From Bacillota bacterium (GTDB taxonomy: Bacteria > Bacillota > Clostridia > Peptostreptococcales > Anaerovoracaceae), in the NCBI GenBank assembly GCA_017433375.1, contig JAFRHG010000004.1, positions 113,251 to 177,250 on the forward strand: DNA of 64,000 bases, given 5' to 3'. Below are positions 16,917-25,761 of this stretch, piece by piece (the first letter of the stretch is position 1; each line of letters starts with the position of its first letter). The notes under the pieces were generated by a model. The model ran no database searches and was not told the DNA's origin. It was given only the letters and a program-made list of their open reading frames with translations. The position numbers and the translations under genes are program-made.

Positions 16917-17642
16917 ATGGCAAAGGAACATAAGGTCGTTGAGTTCATCGACGTAGTCAAGCGATACAAACTGTACAAGAACGACAAGAGACGGTTTATG
17001 GCGATCTTTTCCTCGAAGGTTCCCTACAAGGAGAAGATCGCGGTCAACCATGTCAGTTTTGACGTGAATAAGGGAGAAGCCGTAGCCCTCTTCGGCAAGA
17101 ACGGCGCCGGAAAGTCAACCATACTGAAGATGATCACCGGCGTGACCTTCCCCACATCGGGAGAGATCATCGTCCGGGGACGGGTCAGCGCCCTGCTGGA
17201 ACTCACCTCCGGATTCGACCCGGAACTCACGGGCCGGGAGAACATCTACCTGAAGGGACAGCTCTGCGGGCTCCATGACCGGGAGATCGCCGAGCTGGAA
17301 GACGAGATCATTGCCTTTGCGGAAGTCGATGAATACATCGACCAGCCGGTCCGCTCCTATTCCAGCGGAATGAAGGCGCGGCTGGGATTCGCCGTGAACG
17401 TGAACATCCGGCCGGAGATCCTCATCGTGGACGAAGCCCTGAGTGTAGGGGACAAGGCCTTCCGCCAGAAGTGCCTGGAGAAGGTCCGGAAAATCATCGA
17501 CGAGGACGGTGTGACCCTGCTCTTCGTCACCCATTCCACGGGGACGGCGCGGAAGTTCTGCGAGCGGGGCATCGTAATGCAGAAGGGCAAGCTGGTCTAC
17601 GACGGCGATATCGACGAAGCGATCGCCCTCTATGAGGCGTAG
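16917..17642 (+). CDS. tagH: Teichoic-acid/polysaccharide ABC transporter ATPase (TagH/Wzt-like)
   Basis: This ATP-binding subunit powers the TagG-like permease. The 241-residue protein has Walker A F-G-K-N-G-A-G-K-S-T near residue 59, a Q-loop, the signature S-Y-S-S-G-M-K-A-R-L-G-F-A-V and Walker B I-L-I-V-D-E-A-L-S-V-G-D, all in the form typical of the polysaccharide/teichoic-acid subfamily. It lacks the long C-terminal extracytoplasmic part of B. subtilis TagH and the carbohydrate-binding domain of some Wzt proteins. The CDP-glycerol transferase gene begins six bases later. Confidence 0.93.
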   Translation: MAKEHKVVEFIDVVKRYKLYKNDKRRFMAIFSSKVPYKEKIAVNHVSFDVNKGEAVALFGKNGAGKSTILKMITGVTFPTSGEIIVRGRVSALLELTSGFDPELTGRENIYLKGQLCGLHDREIAELEDEIIAFAEVDEYIDQPVRSYSSGMKARLGFAVNVNIRPEILIVDEALSVGDKAFRQKCLEKVRKIIDEDGVTLLFVTHSTGTARKFCERGIVMQKGKLVYDGDIDEAIALYEA

Positions 17643-17648
17643 GAGAAG

Positions 17649-18785
17649 ATGAATAAGGGGCCGCGGACCATACTGAACGCCGGGCTGGCCGTGCTGCGCG
17701 GCATCTATGCGCCCATGAAGGGACGGCAGCTCCGCAATAAGACGACCATTATTTCCAGGCAGAGTGATGAGCCATCCATGGACATCGCCCTGCTTGCTGA
17801 TTATCTGCACCGGAATCATCCGGATATGGAGGTGAAGGTGCTGTGCCATATGCTCGAGGGACGCAGCCGGCTGGGCTATGCCTTTCATATGCTGCGGCAG
17901 ATGTGGCACATGGGCAATTCCCCTGTGGTGGTCCTGGACGGCTACTGCATCGCGGCCTGCGTGCTCGACCACCGGCCGGAGACGGAAATCGTGCAGATGT
18001 GGCACGCCCTGACGGCGGTGAAGAAGTTCGGCTACCAGTCCATCGGACGCTCAACGGGACGGTCGGAGGAGATCGCGGACATCATGCGCATGCACCGGAA
18101 CTACGATCACATTCTCTGTCCGGGCGGGGAGACAGGAAGGCTCTTCTGTGAGGCCTTCCACGCCGGCCGGGAGCAGCTGGTCCCCCTGGGGCTTCCCCGG
18201 ATCGACCGGATCCTGGAGCCGCCGGAGAAGGGGGCAGGCCTGCGGGAGGAATACGGGATCCCCGAGGGCAGGGAGGTCCTGCTCTACGCGCCTACCTTCC
18301 GCCGGGACGGCAGCGTAATGCCGGGGGACCTGCTTTCCGTCATCGATCCGGACCGGTTCGCTCTGGTGGTCTGCCTCCATCCTCTGGATGAGGATGTGTC
18401 CGCTTTCCGGCAGGAGGCGGATTCCCCTCTGCAGGTGATCATCGACCGCCGGCACACCACCTACGACTGGCTGGCGGAGTGCGACCGGATCATCACCGAT
18501 TATTCGGCCCTGGGACTGGAGGCGGCCCTTACGGACAAGCCGGTCTATTTCTACGTCTACGATATCGAGGACTACGCGAAGAGCACCGGCCTGAACATCG
18601 ACCCCCGGGAGGAGATTCCCCGGGCGACGGCGGTGACCGCCGGGCAGCTGGCGGAGCTTCTCGATCAGCCTTATGACAGGGAGGGCCTGCGCGCCTTCCG
18701 GGATAAATACGTGGAGATCAATACGTCAAACTGTACGGAAAAGCTGGGAGAATATATCTATGGATTGGCTGAAAAAGCACATTAG
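17649..18785 (+). CDS. CDP-glycerol glycerophosphotransferase-family protein (TagB/TagF type), short form
   Basis: This 378-residue enzyme is of the family that moves glycerol-phosphate (or ribitol-phosphate) from a CDP-linked donor to a lipid-linked polymer at the cytoplasmic membrane face. Family marks are Q-M-W-H-A-L near residue 116, G-x-P-R-I-D-R, L-Y-A-P-T-F-R-R-D-G and the C-terminal D-R-I-I-T-D-Y-S-A-L-G-L-E-A. It is the shortest of the three relatives here and lacks an extra N-terminal domain. It follows tagH by six bases and overlaps the next transferase gene by 26 bases, so the three are one unit. Confidence 0.88.
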   Translation: MNKGPRTILNAGLAVLRGIYAPMKGRQLRNKTTIISRQSDEPSMDIALLADYLHRNHPDMEVKVLCHMLEGRSRLGYAFHMLRQMWHMGNSPVVVLDGYCIAACVLDHRPETEIVQMWHALTAVKKFGYQSIGRSTGRSEEIADIMRMHRNYDHILCPGGETGRLFCEAFHAGREQLVPLGLPRIDRILEPPEKGAGLREEYGIPEGREVLLYAPTFRRDGSVMPGDLLSVIDPDRFALVVCLHPLDEDVSAFRQEADSPLQVIIDRRHTTYDWLAECDRIITDYSALGLEAALTDKPVYFYVYDIEDYAKSTGLNIDPREEIPRATAVTAGQLAELLDQPYDREGLRAFRDKYVEINTSNCTEKLGEYIYGLAEKAH

Positions 18786-20010
18786 GCGGTTTCTGATGAA
18801 CCACAGCGGCCTCCGGATGAAGGTACGGAAGGTCCACGTGGCGGAGAAGCGGTTCCGCTACCGGCGGAGCGCCGGCAAGGTGAAGGTAGACGATCATCTG
18901 ATCCTTTTCGAGACCTTCATGGGCCGGCAATACGGGGACAATCCCCGGGCGATCTACGAGCGGATGATCGCCGATCCCCGCTTTGACGGCTTCCGCTACA
19001 TCTGGGTGCTCATGGACAAGGAAAAGAAAGACCTCTTCCCCCAGCTGGCCAATGTGGAGACGGTGGACCGGGATGACTGGAACTACTACGACCTGGTCGC
19101 CTCCGCGAAGTACGTCATCACCAATTCCAATCTGGATTACGGCATCACCAAGAGGGAAGGGCAGGTCTTCCTGCAGACCTGGCACGGCACGCCCCTGAAG
19201 AGGCTGCGCTGCGACATCCAGGCGGAGCACGGCAACGCCATCAACTCCATCGAAGAGATCCATATGCGGAACGATCTGGACGCGGTCCGCTACGATTATT
19301 TCCTTTCCCCGTCGCCTTTCGCTACGGAGAAGTTCACCAGCGCCTTCGACCTGAAGAAGCTGGGGAAGGAGGACATCCTGGTGGAGACCGGCTATCCCCG
19401 CAACGACCTGCTGTACAACTACACGGAGGAAGACGCGGCGAGGATCCGGGAGGAACTGGACATTCCCGAAGGGAAGAAGGTCATCCTCTACGCGCCCACA
19501 TTCCGGGACAACCGGCATGACGGGGGCGGCTACGTCTACGATCTACATCTGGATATGGACCGGCTCCAGCGGGAGTTCGGCGAGGAGTACGTGATGCTGT
19601 TCAGGGTCCACTACTTCGTGGCCAACAGCTTCGACTTCAGCCGGTACAGCGACTTCGTCCGGAACGTGAGCGGACTGGACGACATCTCGCCCCTGTACAC
19701 CATCGCGGATATTCTGATCACCGACTATTCCAGCGTCTTCTTCGATTATGCCAATCTCCGCCGGCCCATGATCTTCTACATGTACGACAAGGAGGATTAC
19801 GCCGGCGATATCCGCGGCTTCTACCTGAGCCTGGACGAGCTGCCGGGGCCAATCGTGACCACGGAGGAGGAGCTCTGCCGGGAGATCCGCCGGGCGTCCA
19901 TCGAACCCTGGCAGGAGAAGTACGACCGGTTCAATGAAAAGTATAACCCCCTCGATGACGGGCACGCCAGCGAGAGGGTCATTGACATTCTCTTCGGTGA
20001 CCGGCTCTAG
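18760..20010 (+). CDS. CDP-glycerol glycerophosphotransferase-family protein (TagF type)
   Basis: This is the second transferase of the tagGH unit (416 residues). I choose the ATG at 18760, preceded by GGGAG, over the in-frame ATG at 18673 deep inside the previous gene. The enzyme has T-W-H-G-T-P-L-K-R-L near residue 145, a motif that contributes catalytic His, followed by G-Y-P-R-N-D, L-Y-A-P-T-F-R-D-N, a Phe-R-V-H-Y segment and I-T-D-Y-S-S-V-F-F-D-Y. It is a good candidate for the polymerase or a primase of poly(glycerol-phosphate); which one cannot be told from sequence alone. The gene ends 15 bases before a convergent lipoprotein gene. Confidence 0.9.
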   Translation: MDWLKKHIRRFLMNHSGLRMKVRKVHVAEKRFRYRRSAGKVKVDDHLILFETFMGRQYGDNPRAIYERMIADPRFDGFRYIWVLMDKEKKDLFPQLANVETVDRDDWNYYDLVASAKYVITNSNLDYGITKREGQVFLQTWHGTPLKRLRCDIQAEHGNAINSIEEIHMRNDLDAVRYDYFLSPSPFATEKFTSAFDLKKLGKEDILVETGYPRNDLLYNYTEEDAARIREELDIPEGKKVILYAPTFRDNRHDGGGYVYDLHLDMDRLQREFGEEYVMLFRVHYFVANSFDFSRYSDFVRNVSGLDDISPLYTIADILITDYSSVFFDYANLRRPMIFYMYDKEDYAGDIRGFYLSLDELPGPIVTTEEELCREIRRASIEPWQEKYDRFNEKYNPLDDGHASERVIDILFGDRL

Positions 20011-20025
20011 GCCGGGATTGCCTTT

Positions 20026-20496
20026 TTACTCCACTTTTCTCATGGTGACACGGACGCCGGAGTCCTCGATGATCATGCGGCAGGTTTCGCCGTAGTAGAT
20101 CTTCCCGCTCATCAGCTCGCTGGTGTAGGAGATCCCTCCGTCGATCTTGGTCCACGTGCCGGAGAATTTCTCATCGGTCACGTCGGCATCGAAGGTGCCG
20201 TTGTCATTGATGGTGATCTTCAGGTGGCCGTAGAGGTTCTTGGCTTCCTCGGACGTCGCTTCCCAGGTCCCGATAAAGTTATCGATGTTCTTGTTCAGCT
20301 CTCTGGCCTCAGAGGCTTTTTTCTTGTCCACCGTCGTCGGCTGGTCCGCACCTTCGTTGAGCATGTAGTCGATGTCGTCATCGGACAGCTCCTCTTCCTC
20401 TCCGCAGCCCGTCAGGCCAAAGGCAAAGGCAACCATGACCGCGAGAAGAAGCGCGATGAGCATTCTGTGCTTTTTGTGTTCTGTCGTGTTGTTCAT
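20026..20496 (-). CDS. Small lipoprotein with a lipocalin-like beta domain
   Basis: This predicted lipoprotein has 156 residues. The ATG at 20496 is eight bases from GGAGGG. The signal sequence ends in the lipobox L-T-G-C with Cys31 as the lipidated residue. An acidic linker follows, then a compact beta-rich domain with F-I-G-T-W-E-A-T-S and F-S-G-T-W-T-K repeats resembling lipocalin-like or META-type stability domains. Function unknown. It lies 55 bases downstream of the large membrane-protein gene on the same strand and is probably cotranscribed with it. Confidence 0.8.
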   Translation of the reverse strand: MNNTTEHKKHRMLIALLLAVMVAFAFGLTGCGEEEELSDDDIDYMLNEGADQPTTVDKKKASEARELNKNIDNFIGTWEATSEEAKNLYGHLKITINDNGTFDADVTDEKFSGTWTKIDGGISYTSELMSGKIYYGETCRMIIEDSGVRVTMRKVE

Positions 20497-20551
20497 GTTT
20501 ATGTCCCTCCAATCCGGATTCCCCGAACACCTTTTCCCTGCAGACAGTTTA

Positions 20552-22642
20552 CTATCGGATCTCGTATACGTCAATGTCTCTGTTGGAGAAACAGAGATGG
20601 TAATCCTCGCTGGACAGATCCCCCGCGTCGGTGAAGTCCCGGGACACGACCACATAGTCGATGCCCAGTTTTCTGGCCAGATCGCCCCGGCCCGGATCAT
20701 TCCGGTCATAGAGCTGATCGTTCAGCGCGATCCGCTCCGCCAGGCGGTCCACCTCGGAGGCGGGGAGATTGTAGCCGCAGCCCGCCAGATAGCAGATGCG
20801 GTTGGAATAGTCGGAATAGAGGAAGAACCGGTTGTGCCAGCGGTCCGTATAGTCGTACTCGTCGAGGGGGAGGCTGTAGTAGCGGTCCGTAGCCAGCAGG
20901 GCGTCCTTGGGCGTGTTGCCGTCGATCCACCGCATGGCCTCGTACTCATCGTGGCTGAGGGACTTGTACCGGCTGGCGTCCGCCCCGGGATCCGAAGCGT
21001 CCTTTGCCGAGGAGAACAGGCTCCCCAGGTGGGAGAACAGGCCGATGGAAGTCAGGATCAGGGTCAGGATGAAGAAGCCCCGGACCAGTTTCATCAGAAC
21101 GCCCCGGTTATCCTCCATGTCCTCAAAGAACCAGAAGGCGATGAGGGGGGCGAAGAATACGGTCACGAAGCCGAAGTACACCTGGCTGTGACCGTGGTAG
21201 TTCAGCACCATCAGGGCGATAAAGCCGATGAGGCTGGCGGCGTACACGGTGATGCGGGTGAAATCGTAATCCCGCTTTCCCGTGAGGACCAGGAACAGTT
21301 CCCGGATATAGCCGATCACGAAGGGCACGAAGAAGACCGTCAGCAGGAAGACGGTAAAGACCGCCAGCAGGACGGCATAACGGATGATCAGGGGCAGGCC
21401 GATGGACTTCATCAGAGCGACCAGGGGCCCCTTGTAGAAGGTGATGTTGATAATGGTGGCCAGGGCGAAGAGGGACTGGCCGGTGGTGCCCTGTCCCTTG
21501 GATCCCAGCACGGTCATGTAGACCAGCAGGAAGCCGGCGGTCATCAGGATGATGGGCAGGACCACGCGGAAAGGAACCTTCCGCAGGATCAGACCCAGGG
21601 CGAAGGTCCCCCAGACGGCGCCCAGCATGACGATGCCGAAGGGGCCCTTGATGCCGGTGACCAGCATGAGCACGGCGATGACCAGGAGCAGCTGCCTCCA
21701 GGACGAGGTGCCCTCGGAGGAAAAGGCCCGGTACCACTCCCGGATCAGGATGACCAGGACCAGGGTGCAGCTGACGCCGTAGCCGGCGGTATTCTCGTTC
21801 CGGAAGATGAACAGGAAGGCCAGGGAAATGTCGATGCCCCTGGCGATGAAGATGTTCGACAGCAGGACGGTCAGGCAGTAGAGCCCGGCGCGCCGCGCCT
21901 TGGCGCACATCTCCCGGAAGAGGGCGTACATGGAGACGCCGATGGCATAGACGGTCATGAAGGGACCGCAGGTCAGAAGAGCCACATCCGCGGTGAGGCC
22001 GAAGAGGCGCACGGGCACGGAATAGAGCAGCTCGGTGAATACGTGATAGTTGAAGTAGAGGCCCGAAAACCAGGGGCACTCCAGGGGATAGCCGTGGGAG
22101 AGGGAATTGATCAGTCCGATGTGGAACCCCTTGTCCGGGTTCATGGAAATGAACTCATCGATCTCCGGGGACAGATACAGGTACTGGGTCTCCAGCATGG
22201 CGTACAGGAAGCCCAGGGTGACGAACAGGCAGAAAGCGGTGGACAGACGGTTCGGCCGGAAGCGGAAGGGGAAGGACCCCTGCCGGCGCCGGTTCTTTGC
22301 CACCATCACCAGATAAACCGCCGTGCAGACCGGTCCCGCGGCGTAGAGCAGCAGGTTGGTGTGGATCAGCTCCGTCAGGAAATACTGGAGGGTGACCCAG
22401 GCCCAGCCGGCGAAGAAGCCGGCGGCCAGCAGGGTGGACAGGTGGGCGGCGCGAAAGCCCGCCAGTTTCAGCATCAGCTGGCCCGGAAGCTGTATGTAGA
22501 CGACCGCAAAGGCAATGAACAGGAGCAGCTCCGGCCAGTTCGCCCGGTACACGGTCAGGCCGATGATGATCATGGCGATCACCGCGGCCAGACAGAGCAG
22601 GCGGACGACGGTATTCAGTGTGTTGTTCCGCAGGATATCCAT
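20552..22642 (-). CDS. Large polytopic membrane protein, possible GT-C glycosyltransferase
   Basis: This integral membrane protein has about 696 residues and well over ten hydrophobic spans. It has a luminal-type loop with E-I-D-E-F and F-H-I-G-L-I-N-S-L-S-H-G-Y-P-L, resembling GT-C/YfhO-like transferases, and a soluble C-terminal region of about 140 residues. The start is uncertain. The ATG at 22642 sits exactly where transcription from the promoter at 22649-22677 should begin, so the mRNA would be leaderless. An in-frame TTG at 22693 would lie upstream of that promoter. Function is inferred only from topology and its place in the polymer cluster. Confidence 0.65.
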   Translation of the reverse strand: MDILRNNTLNTVVRLLCLAAVIAMIIIGLTVYRANWPELLLFIAFAVVYIQLPGQLMLKLAGFRAAHLSTLLAAGFFAGWAWVTLQYFLTELIHTNLLLYAAGPVCTAVYLVMVAKNRRRQGSFPFRFRPNRLSTAFCLFVTLGFLYAMLETQYLYLSPEIDEFISMNPDKGFHIGLINSLSHGYPLECPWFSGLYFNYHVFTELLYSVPVRLFGLTADVALLTCGPFMTVYAIGVSMYALFREMCAKARRAGLYCLTVLLSNIFIARGIDISLAFLFIFRNENTAGYGVSCTLVLVILIREWYRAFSSEGTSSWRQLLLVIAVLMLVTGIKGPFGIVMLGAVWGTFALGLILRKVPFRVVLPIILMTAGFLLVYMTVLGSKGQGTTGQSLFALATIINITFYKGPLVALMKSIGLPLIIRYAVLLAVFTVFLLTVFFVPFVIGYIRELFLVLTGKRDYDFTRITVYAASLIGFIALMVLNYHGHSQVYFGFVTVFFAPLIAFWFFEDMEDNRGVLMKLVRGFFILTLILTSIGLFSHLGSLFSSAKDASDPGADASRYKSLSHDEYEAMRWIDGNTPKDALLATDRYYSLPLDEYDYTDRWHNRFFLYSDYSNRICYLAGCGYNLPASEVDRLAERIALNDQLYDRNDPGRGDLARKLGIDYVVVSRDFTDAGDLSSEDYHLCFSNRDIDVYEIR

Positions 22643-22648
22643 GTGGAT

Positions 22649-22677
22649 ATTATAAAGAAATCCGGCCCGTTCGGCAA
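22649..22677 (-). promoter_or_regulatory. Sigma-A promoter abutting the membrane-protein start codon
   Basis: On the minus strand TTGCCG (22677-22672), 17 bases, TATAAT (22654-22649). The ATG at 22642 begins seven bases after the -10 box, so little or no leader is predicted. Confidence 0.75.
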
Positions 22678-22698
22678 GGGGGTGGGCGGCCAATCTCG

Positions 22699-22727
22699 TT
22701 GCGCCTGACCGGTGGATATGGTATCAT
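22699..22727 (+). promoter_or_regulatory. Sigma-A promoter of the CapK/PaaK-like unit
   Basis: TTGCGC (22699-22704), 17 bases, TATCAT (22722-22727). It is divergent from the minus-strand promoter 22 bases away and supports the downstream GTG start at 22790. Confidence 0.7.
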
Positions 22728-22789
22728 ATAGAAAATATTCGAGGGGGCGGTTTCGACGGCGAAAACGCCTGAAAAAGAGAGGAAAAACC

Positions 22790-24106
22790 GTGGGAAAATT
22801 CTTGCAGAGTGAGTGGAAAAACCTGATGACACTGGTCTATCTGGCCCGCCTGGACCGGCGTGTGCCGACGGACCACAGCATGATGCGCAGACGTCAGGGC
22901 AGGAAGATACACAAGCTGATGAAGAAGGCCTGGACCATTCCTTTTTACCGGGAACGCTTCGAGGCCTGCGGCTGCACGCCGGATGATTTCCACAGCGCCG
23001 AGGACCTGGCCAAGTTTCCGGTGATGACCCGGGCGGACCTACGGACCTGGATGCAGGAAGAACTGAAGGACTACCGGGAGGAGGAAGGGCGGCTGGAGAT
23101 CTTCAAGACCAGTGGTTCCTCCGGAATACCTCTCCGCTTTGCCCTGTCCCACCGGGAGGCAGCCTGCATGAACGCCAACTGGATCCGGGTGACCATGTTC
23201 GCCGGATACCGGCCGCTGCGGGGCAAGATGCTCAGCTTCCTGACCACCCATTCCCACGTGGACCCGGAAAAGGGGGATTCCTTCATTCAGAAACTGGGCT
23301 TCTTCCGGCGAAAGGTGGTTCCCGAGCACCTCTATGTAGGAGAGGGCATGCGGGACCTGATCGATCTGATCAACGATTACCGCCCGGATATGATTGCCTT
23401 TCGAAAAAACGTCCTGGTCCGGCTGGCGGTCTACGCCAGGAACCACAGCATGACCATCATGAAGCCCAAGGCCTATACGCCGGTCAGCGAGATGGTGGAC
23501 GACATCACCAGAAGGCTGCTGCTGGACACTTTCGGCGAAGGGCTTTTTGACGCCTACGGATGCAACGAAACGGGAAGCTGCGCGGTGCGGCTGCCCGGTA
23601 AGGATAACTACTATATCTACAGCGATACCCACGTCCTGAACCTGGTTGACGATGAGGGGAACCTGACCGACGAGGGCCGGGTGATCGCCACCACTCTGTA
23701 CAAGTTCGACTTCCCGATCATCAACTATGAAGTGGGTGACCGGGCGACCTCGGAGACCATCGAAGGCATCCGCTATCTGAAGCGGATCATGGGCCGGACC
23801 AACGACATGGTGAAGCACGCCAACGGAACGGAGACCTCCGCGACGGAACTGATGAAGATCCCCAACGGCATCACCGGGGTGTCCCAGTTCCGCTATGTGC
23901 AGAACTCCCTGGACGAGATCAGCGTTCTGCTGGTGGAGGATCCGGGGGATACGGCCCACACCCGGGAGGACATCGAAGCCTTCTTCACCCGGAAGGTGGA
24001 GGAGCTGTACGGCTATCCGGAATACCGGCTGCGGTTCTGCTGGATGGACGAGATACCTCCCGATCAGAACGGGAAGATGCGCTGCTTTATCTGTGAGGTC
24101 AAGTAG
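22790..24106 (+). CDS. CapK/PaaK-like adenylate-forming enzyme
   Basis: This protein belongs to the phenylacetate-CoA ligase / coenzyme F390 synthetase-like superfamily, whose CapK branch is common in capsule and wall-polymer loci. Such enzymes adenylate a carboxylic acid with ATP. The GTG at 22790 has GAGAGG seven bases upstream and follows a promoter; longer readings start before or within that promoter. Motifs are the P-loop K-T-S-G-S-S-G-I-P, Y-G-C-N-E-T-G in the core, and Y-E-V-G-D-R. At 438 residues the length fits. The acid and acceptor are unknown. A CDP-glycerol transferase gene follows ten bases on, suggesting a shared substrate polymer. Confidence 0.85.
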   Translation: MGKFLQSEWKNLMTLVYLARLDRRVPTDHSMMRRRQGRKIHKLMKKAWTIPFYRERFEACGCTPDDFHSAEDLAKFPVMTRADLRTWMQEELKDYREEEGRLEIFKTSGSSGIPLRFALSHREAACMNANWIRVTMFAGYRPLRGKMLSFLTTHSHVDPEKGDSFIQKLGFFRRKVVPEHLYVGEGMRDLIDLINDYRPDMIAFRKNVLVRLAVYARNHSMTIMKPKAYTPVSEMVDDITRRLLLDTFGEGLFDAYGCNETGSCAVRLPGKDNYYIYSDTHVLNLVDDEGNLTDEGRVIATTLYKFDFPIINYEVGDRATSETIEGIRYLKRIMGRTNDMVKHANGTETSATELMKIPNGITGVSQFRYVQNSLDEISVLLVEDPGDTAHTREDIEAFFTRKVEELYGYPEYRLRFCWMDEIPPDQNGKMRCFICEVK

Positions 24107-24116
24107 AGGGAGCGGG

Positions 24117-25703
24117 ATGGAATCCACCGGATGCGGCATACTCTGGAAAAAGGTGACGGCGGGAAAGGACGCGGTCACCGTGCGCGGGATCTGCGCGCTG
24201 AAGCTTGATCTGGCCGGCCGCCGGTCGGAAATGAGCAGGCTTTCTTTTCGCGTGCACGGGGAGGAGAAGAATCCGATCCGGGTGCGGTTTTTCATGCCGA
24301 AGGGCATCCCCTTCATCGGTGGATACCGGCTGCATCCCTTTCGCATGGAGATCCCCTACGAGGATGCTCTTCTCCTGGACGTGCAGAACCGGATCATGCT
24401 CTGGTACGGGGACCAGGAGGTCTGCGGGGTCAGCTACAACCTGCTGGAACGCCGGCAGGGCGCGTTCCGCACCAGCCGGCTGATCCGCTCCGGCGGGAAG
24501 GTGATGTACTTCCGCCAGACCGCCGGCAATAAAATGTGGTTTGTCGTCCGGCCGGAGAACCGCTATGACAGCCCGGCGGAAAGCTTCCGCGTTTTCCGGG
24601 CGTGGCTTCTCGCCCGGCTCATGGGCAGATCGGACCACATCCTGATGTTTGAGAAGGAGTCCTCCCGCTACGAGGAGAGCGCCTCGGTGCTCTTCGAAAA
24701 GCTGGTGGACCAGGGATACCGGAACGTGTACTATATCATCGACCGGGATAATCCGGCGGTGAAGGACCTGGACGAGGCCTACCGGGCGCAGATGATCGAG
24801 AAGGACAGCTTCCGGCACCTGCTGTATTTTTTCCGGTGCCACCGGTTCGTGGGCACGGAGACCATGGAGCACGCCGCCCAGCTGCGCACCTCCAACCGCC
24901 GTCTCATGGCCAAGGCCCGCAGCACCGACCTGACCCACGTGTTCCTGCAGCACGGGGTGATGTACATGGTTTCCCTGGATGCCGATGCCCGGGCCGGCTT
25001 CATCGACCGCAAGGTGGATCAGTACCGGACCGTGGTCTCCTCCGAGGCGGAGGCCATGCACTTCATGCTCCTCGGCGGATTCCAGAGGGAGGAGCTCTAC
25101 GTCACCGGACTGGCGAAGTTTGACCGCAGCGTCCGGGAGCCGGATGCGGACCGGATCATGATCATGCCCACCTGGCGCAGATGGGAGACCAACCTGGCCG
25201 AGCGGGATTTCCAGAGCATCGGCTACTACCGGATGCTGGAGGGCATGGTCGCCGCCGTGCCGGAGGAGTGGAGGGACCGGATCATCATCAAGCCCCATCC
25301 CCTGATGGAGCAGATGATGGAGGGCGGCAAAACGCCCCTGGCCCGGTACCTGCAGCCGGAGATGAGCCACGACGAGGCCCTGCGCCACTGCCGCCTGCTG
25401 ATCACCGACTACTCATCCATCGCCTACGACGCTTTCTACCGGGGCGCCAACGTGGTGTTCTGCTGGGGCGATAAGGAGAGCTGCATGAAGCATTACGGCG
25501 GCGCCCACCTGATGCTCAACGAGTACAACGCCTTCGGCGATATCTGCTACACGCGGGAACAGACGGAGCGGGCAGTGCGGGCCGGCTATTCCATGGAACA
25601 GAATCCGGACTATGTGAGAAAGTACCGGCGGATCGTGGAGTTCCACGACAACCGGAACACGGAACGGATCATCGATAAACTGAAGCAGGACCATATCCTG
25701 TGA
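24117..25703 (+). CDS. CDP-glycerol glycerophosphotransferase-family protein with extra N-terminal domain
   Basis: This is the third and longest (528 residues) member of the family in the window. The ATG at 24117 follows GAGGGAG. About 170 N-terminal residues form a beta-rich domain unlike the other two copies and of unknown role. The transferase core then runs from about 175 with L-Q-H-G-V-M-Y near residue 280, V-T-G-L-A-K-F-D, I-K-P-H-P-L-M and the late L-I-T-D-Y-S-S-I-A-Y-D. The usual W-H-G-T motif is replaced by Q-H-G-V, as in several teichoic acid modifiers. It is in an operon with the CapK-like gene and rmlB. Confidence 0.87.
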   Translation: MESTGCGILWKKVTAGKDAVTVRGICALKLDLAGRRSEMSRLSFRVHGEEKNPIRVRFFMPKGIPFIGGYRLHPFRMEIPYEDALLLDVQNRIMLWYGDQEVCGVSYNLLERRQGAFRTSRLIRSGGKVMYFRQTAGNKMWFVVRPENRYDSPAESFRVFRAWLLARLMGRSDHILMFEKESSRYEESASVLFEKLVDQGYRNVYYIIDRDNPAVKDLDEAYRAQMIEKDSFRHLLYFFRCHRFVGTETMEHAAQLRTSNRRLMAKARSTDLTHVFLQHGVMYMVSLDADARAGFIDRKVDQYRTVVSSEAEAMHFMLLGGFQREELYVTGLAKFDRSVREPDADRIMIMPTWRRWETNLAERDFQSIGYYRMLEGMVAAVPEEWRDRIIIKPHPLMEQMMEGGKTPLARYLQPEMSHDEALRHCRLLITDYSSIAYDAFYRGANVVFCWGDKESCMKHYGGAHLMLNEYNAFGDICYTREQTERAVRAGYSMEQNPDYVRKYRRIVEFHDNRNTERIIDKLKQDHIL

Positions 25704-25761
25704 TGGGAAATCACGATAGCAGGAGCAACGGAGAAGTGAGAAAAGGAAGGAGAACGGATCA

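Noticed and set aside
20001-20027. Terminator between the convergent TagF-type and lipoprotein genes
   Set aside because: The CCGGC/GCCGG stem is only five base pairs and the T run is separated from it by seven bases.
20372-22708. Open frame of 778 codons on the plus strand opposite the large membrane protein
   Set aside because: The product is a Gln/Asp/Gly/His-rich sequence typical of the antisense of a hydrophobic gene. The minus-strand frame has proper membrane spans and a promoter.
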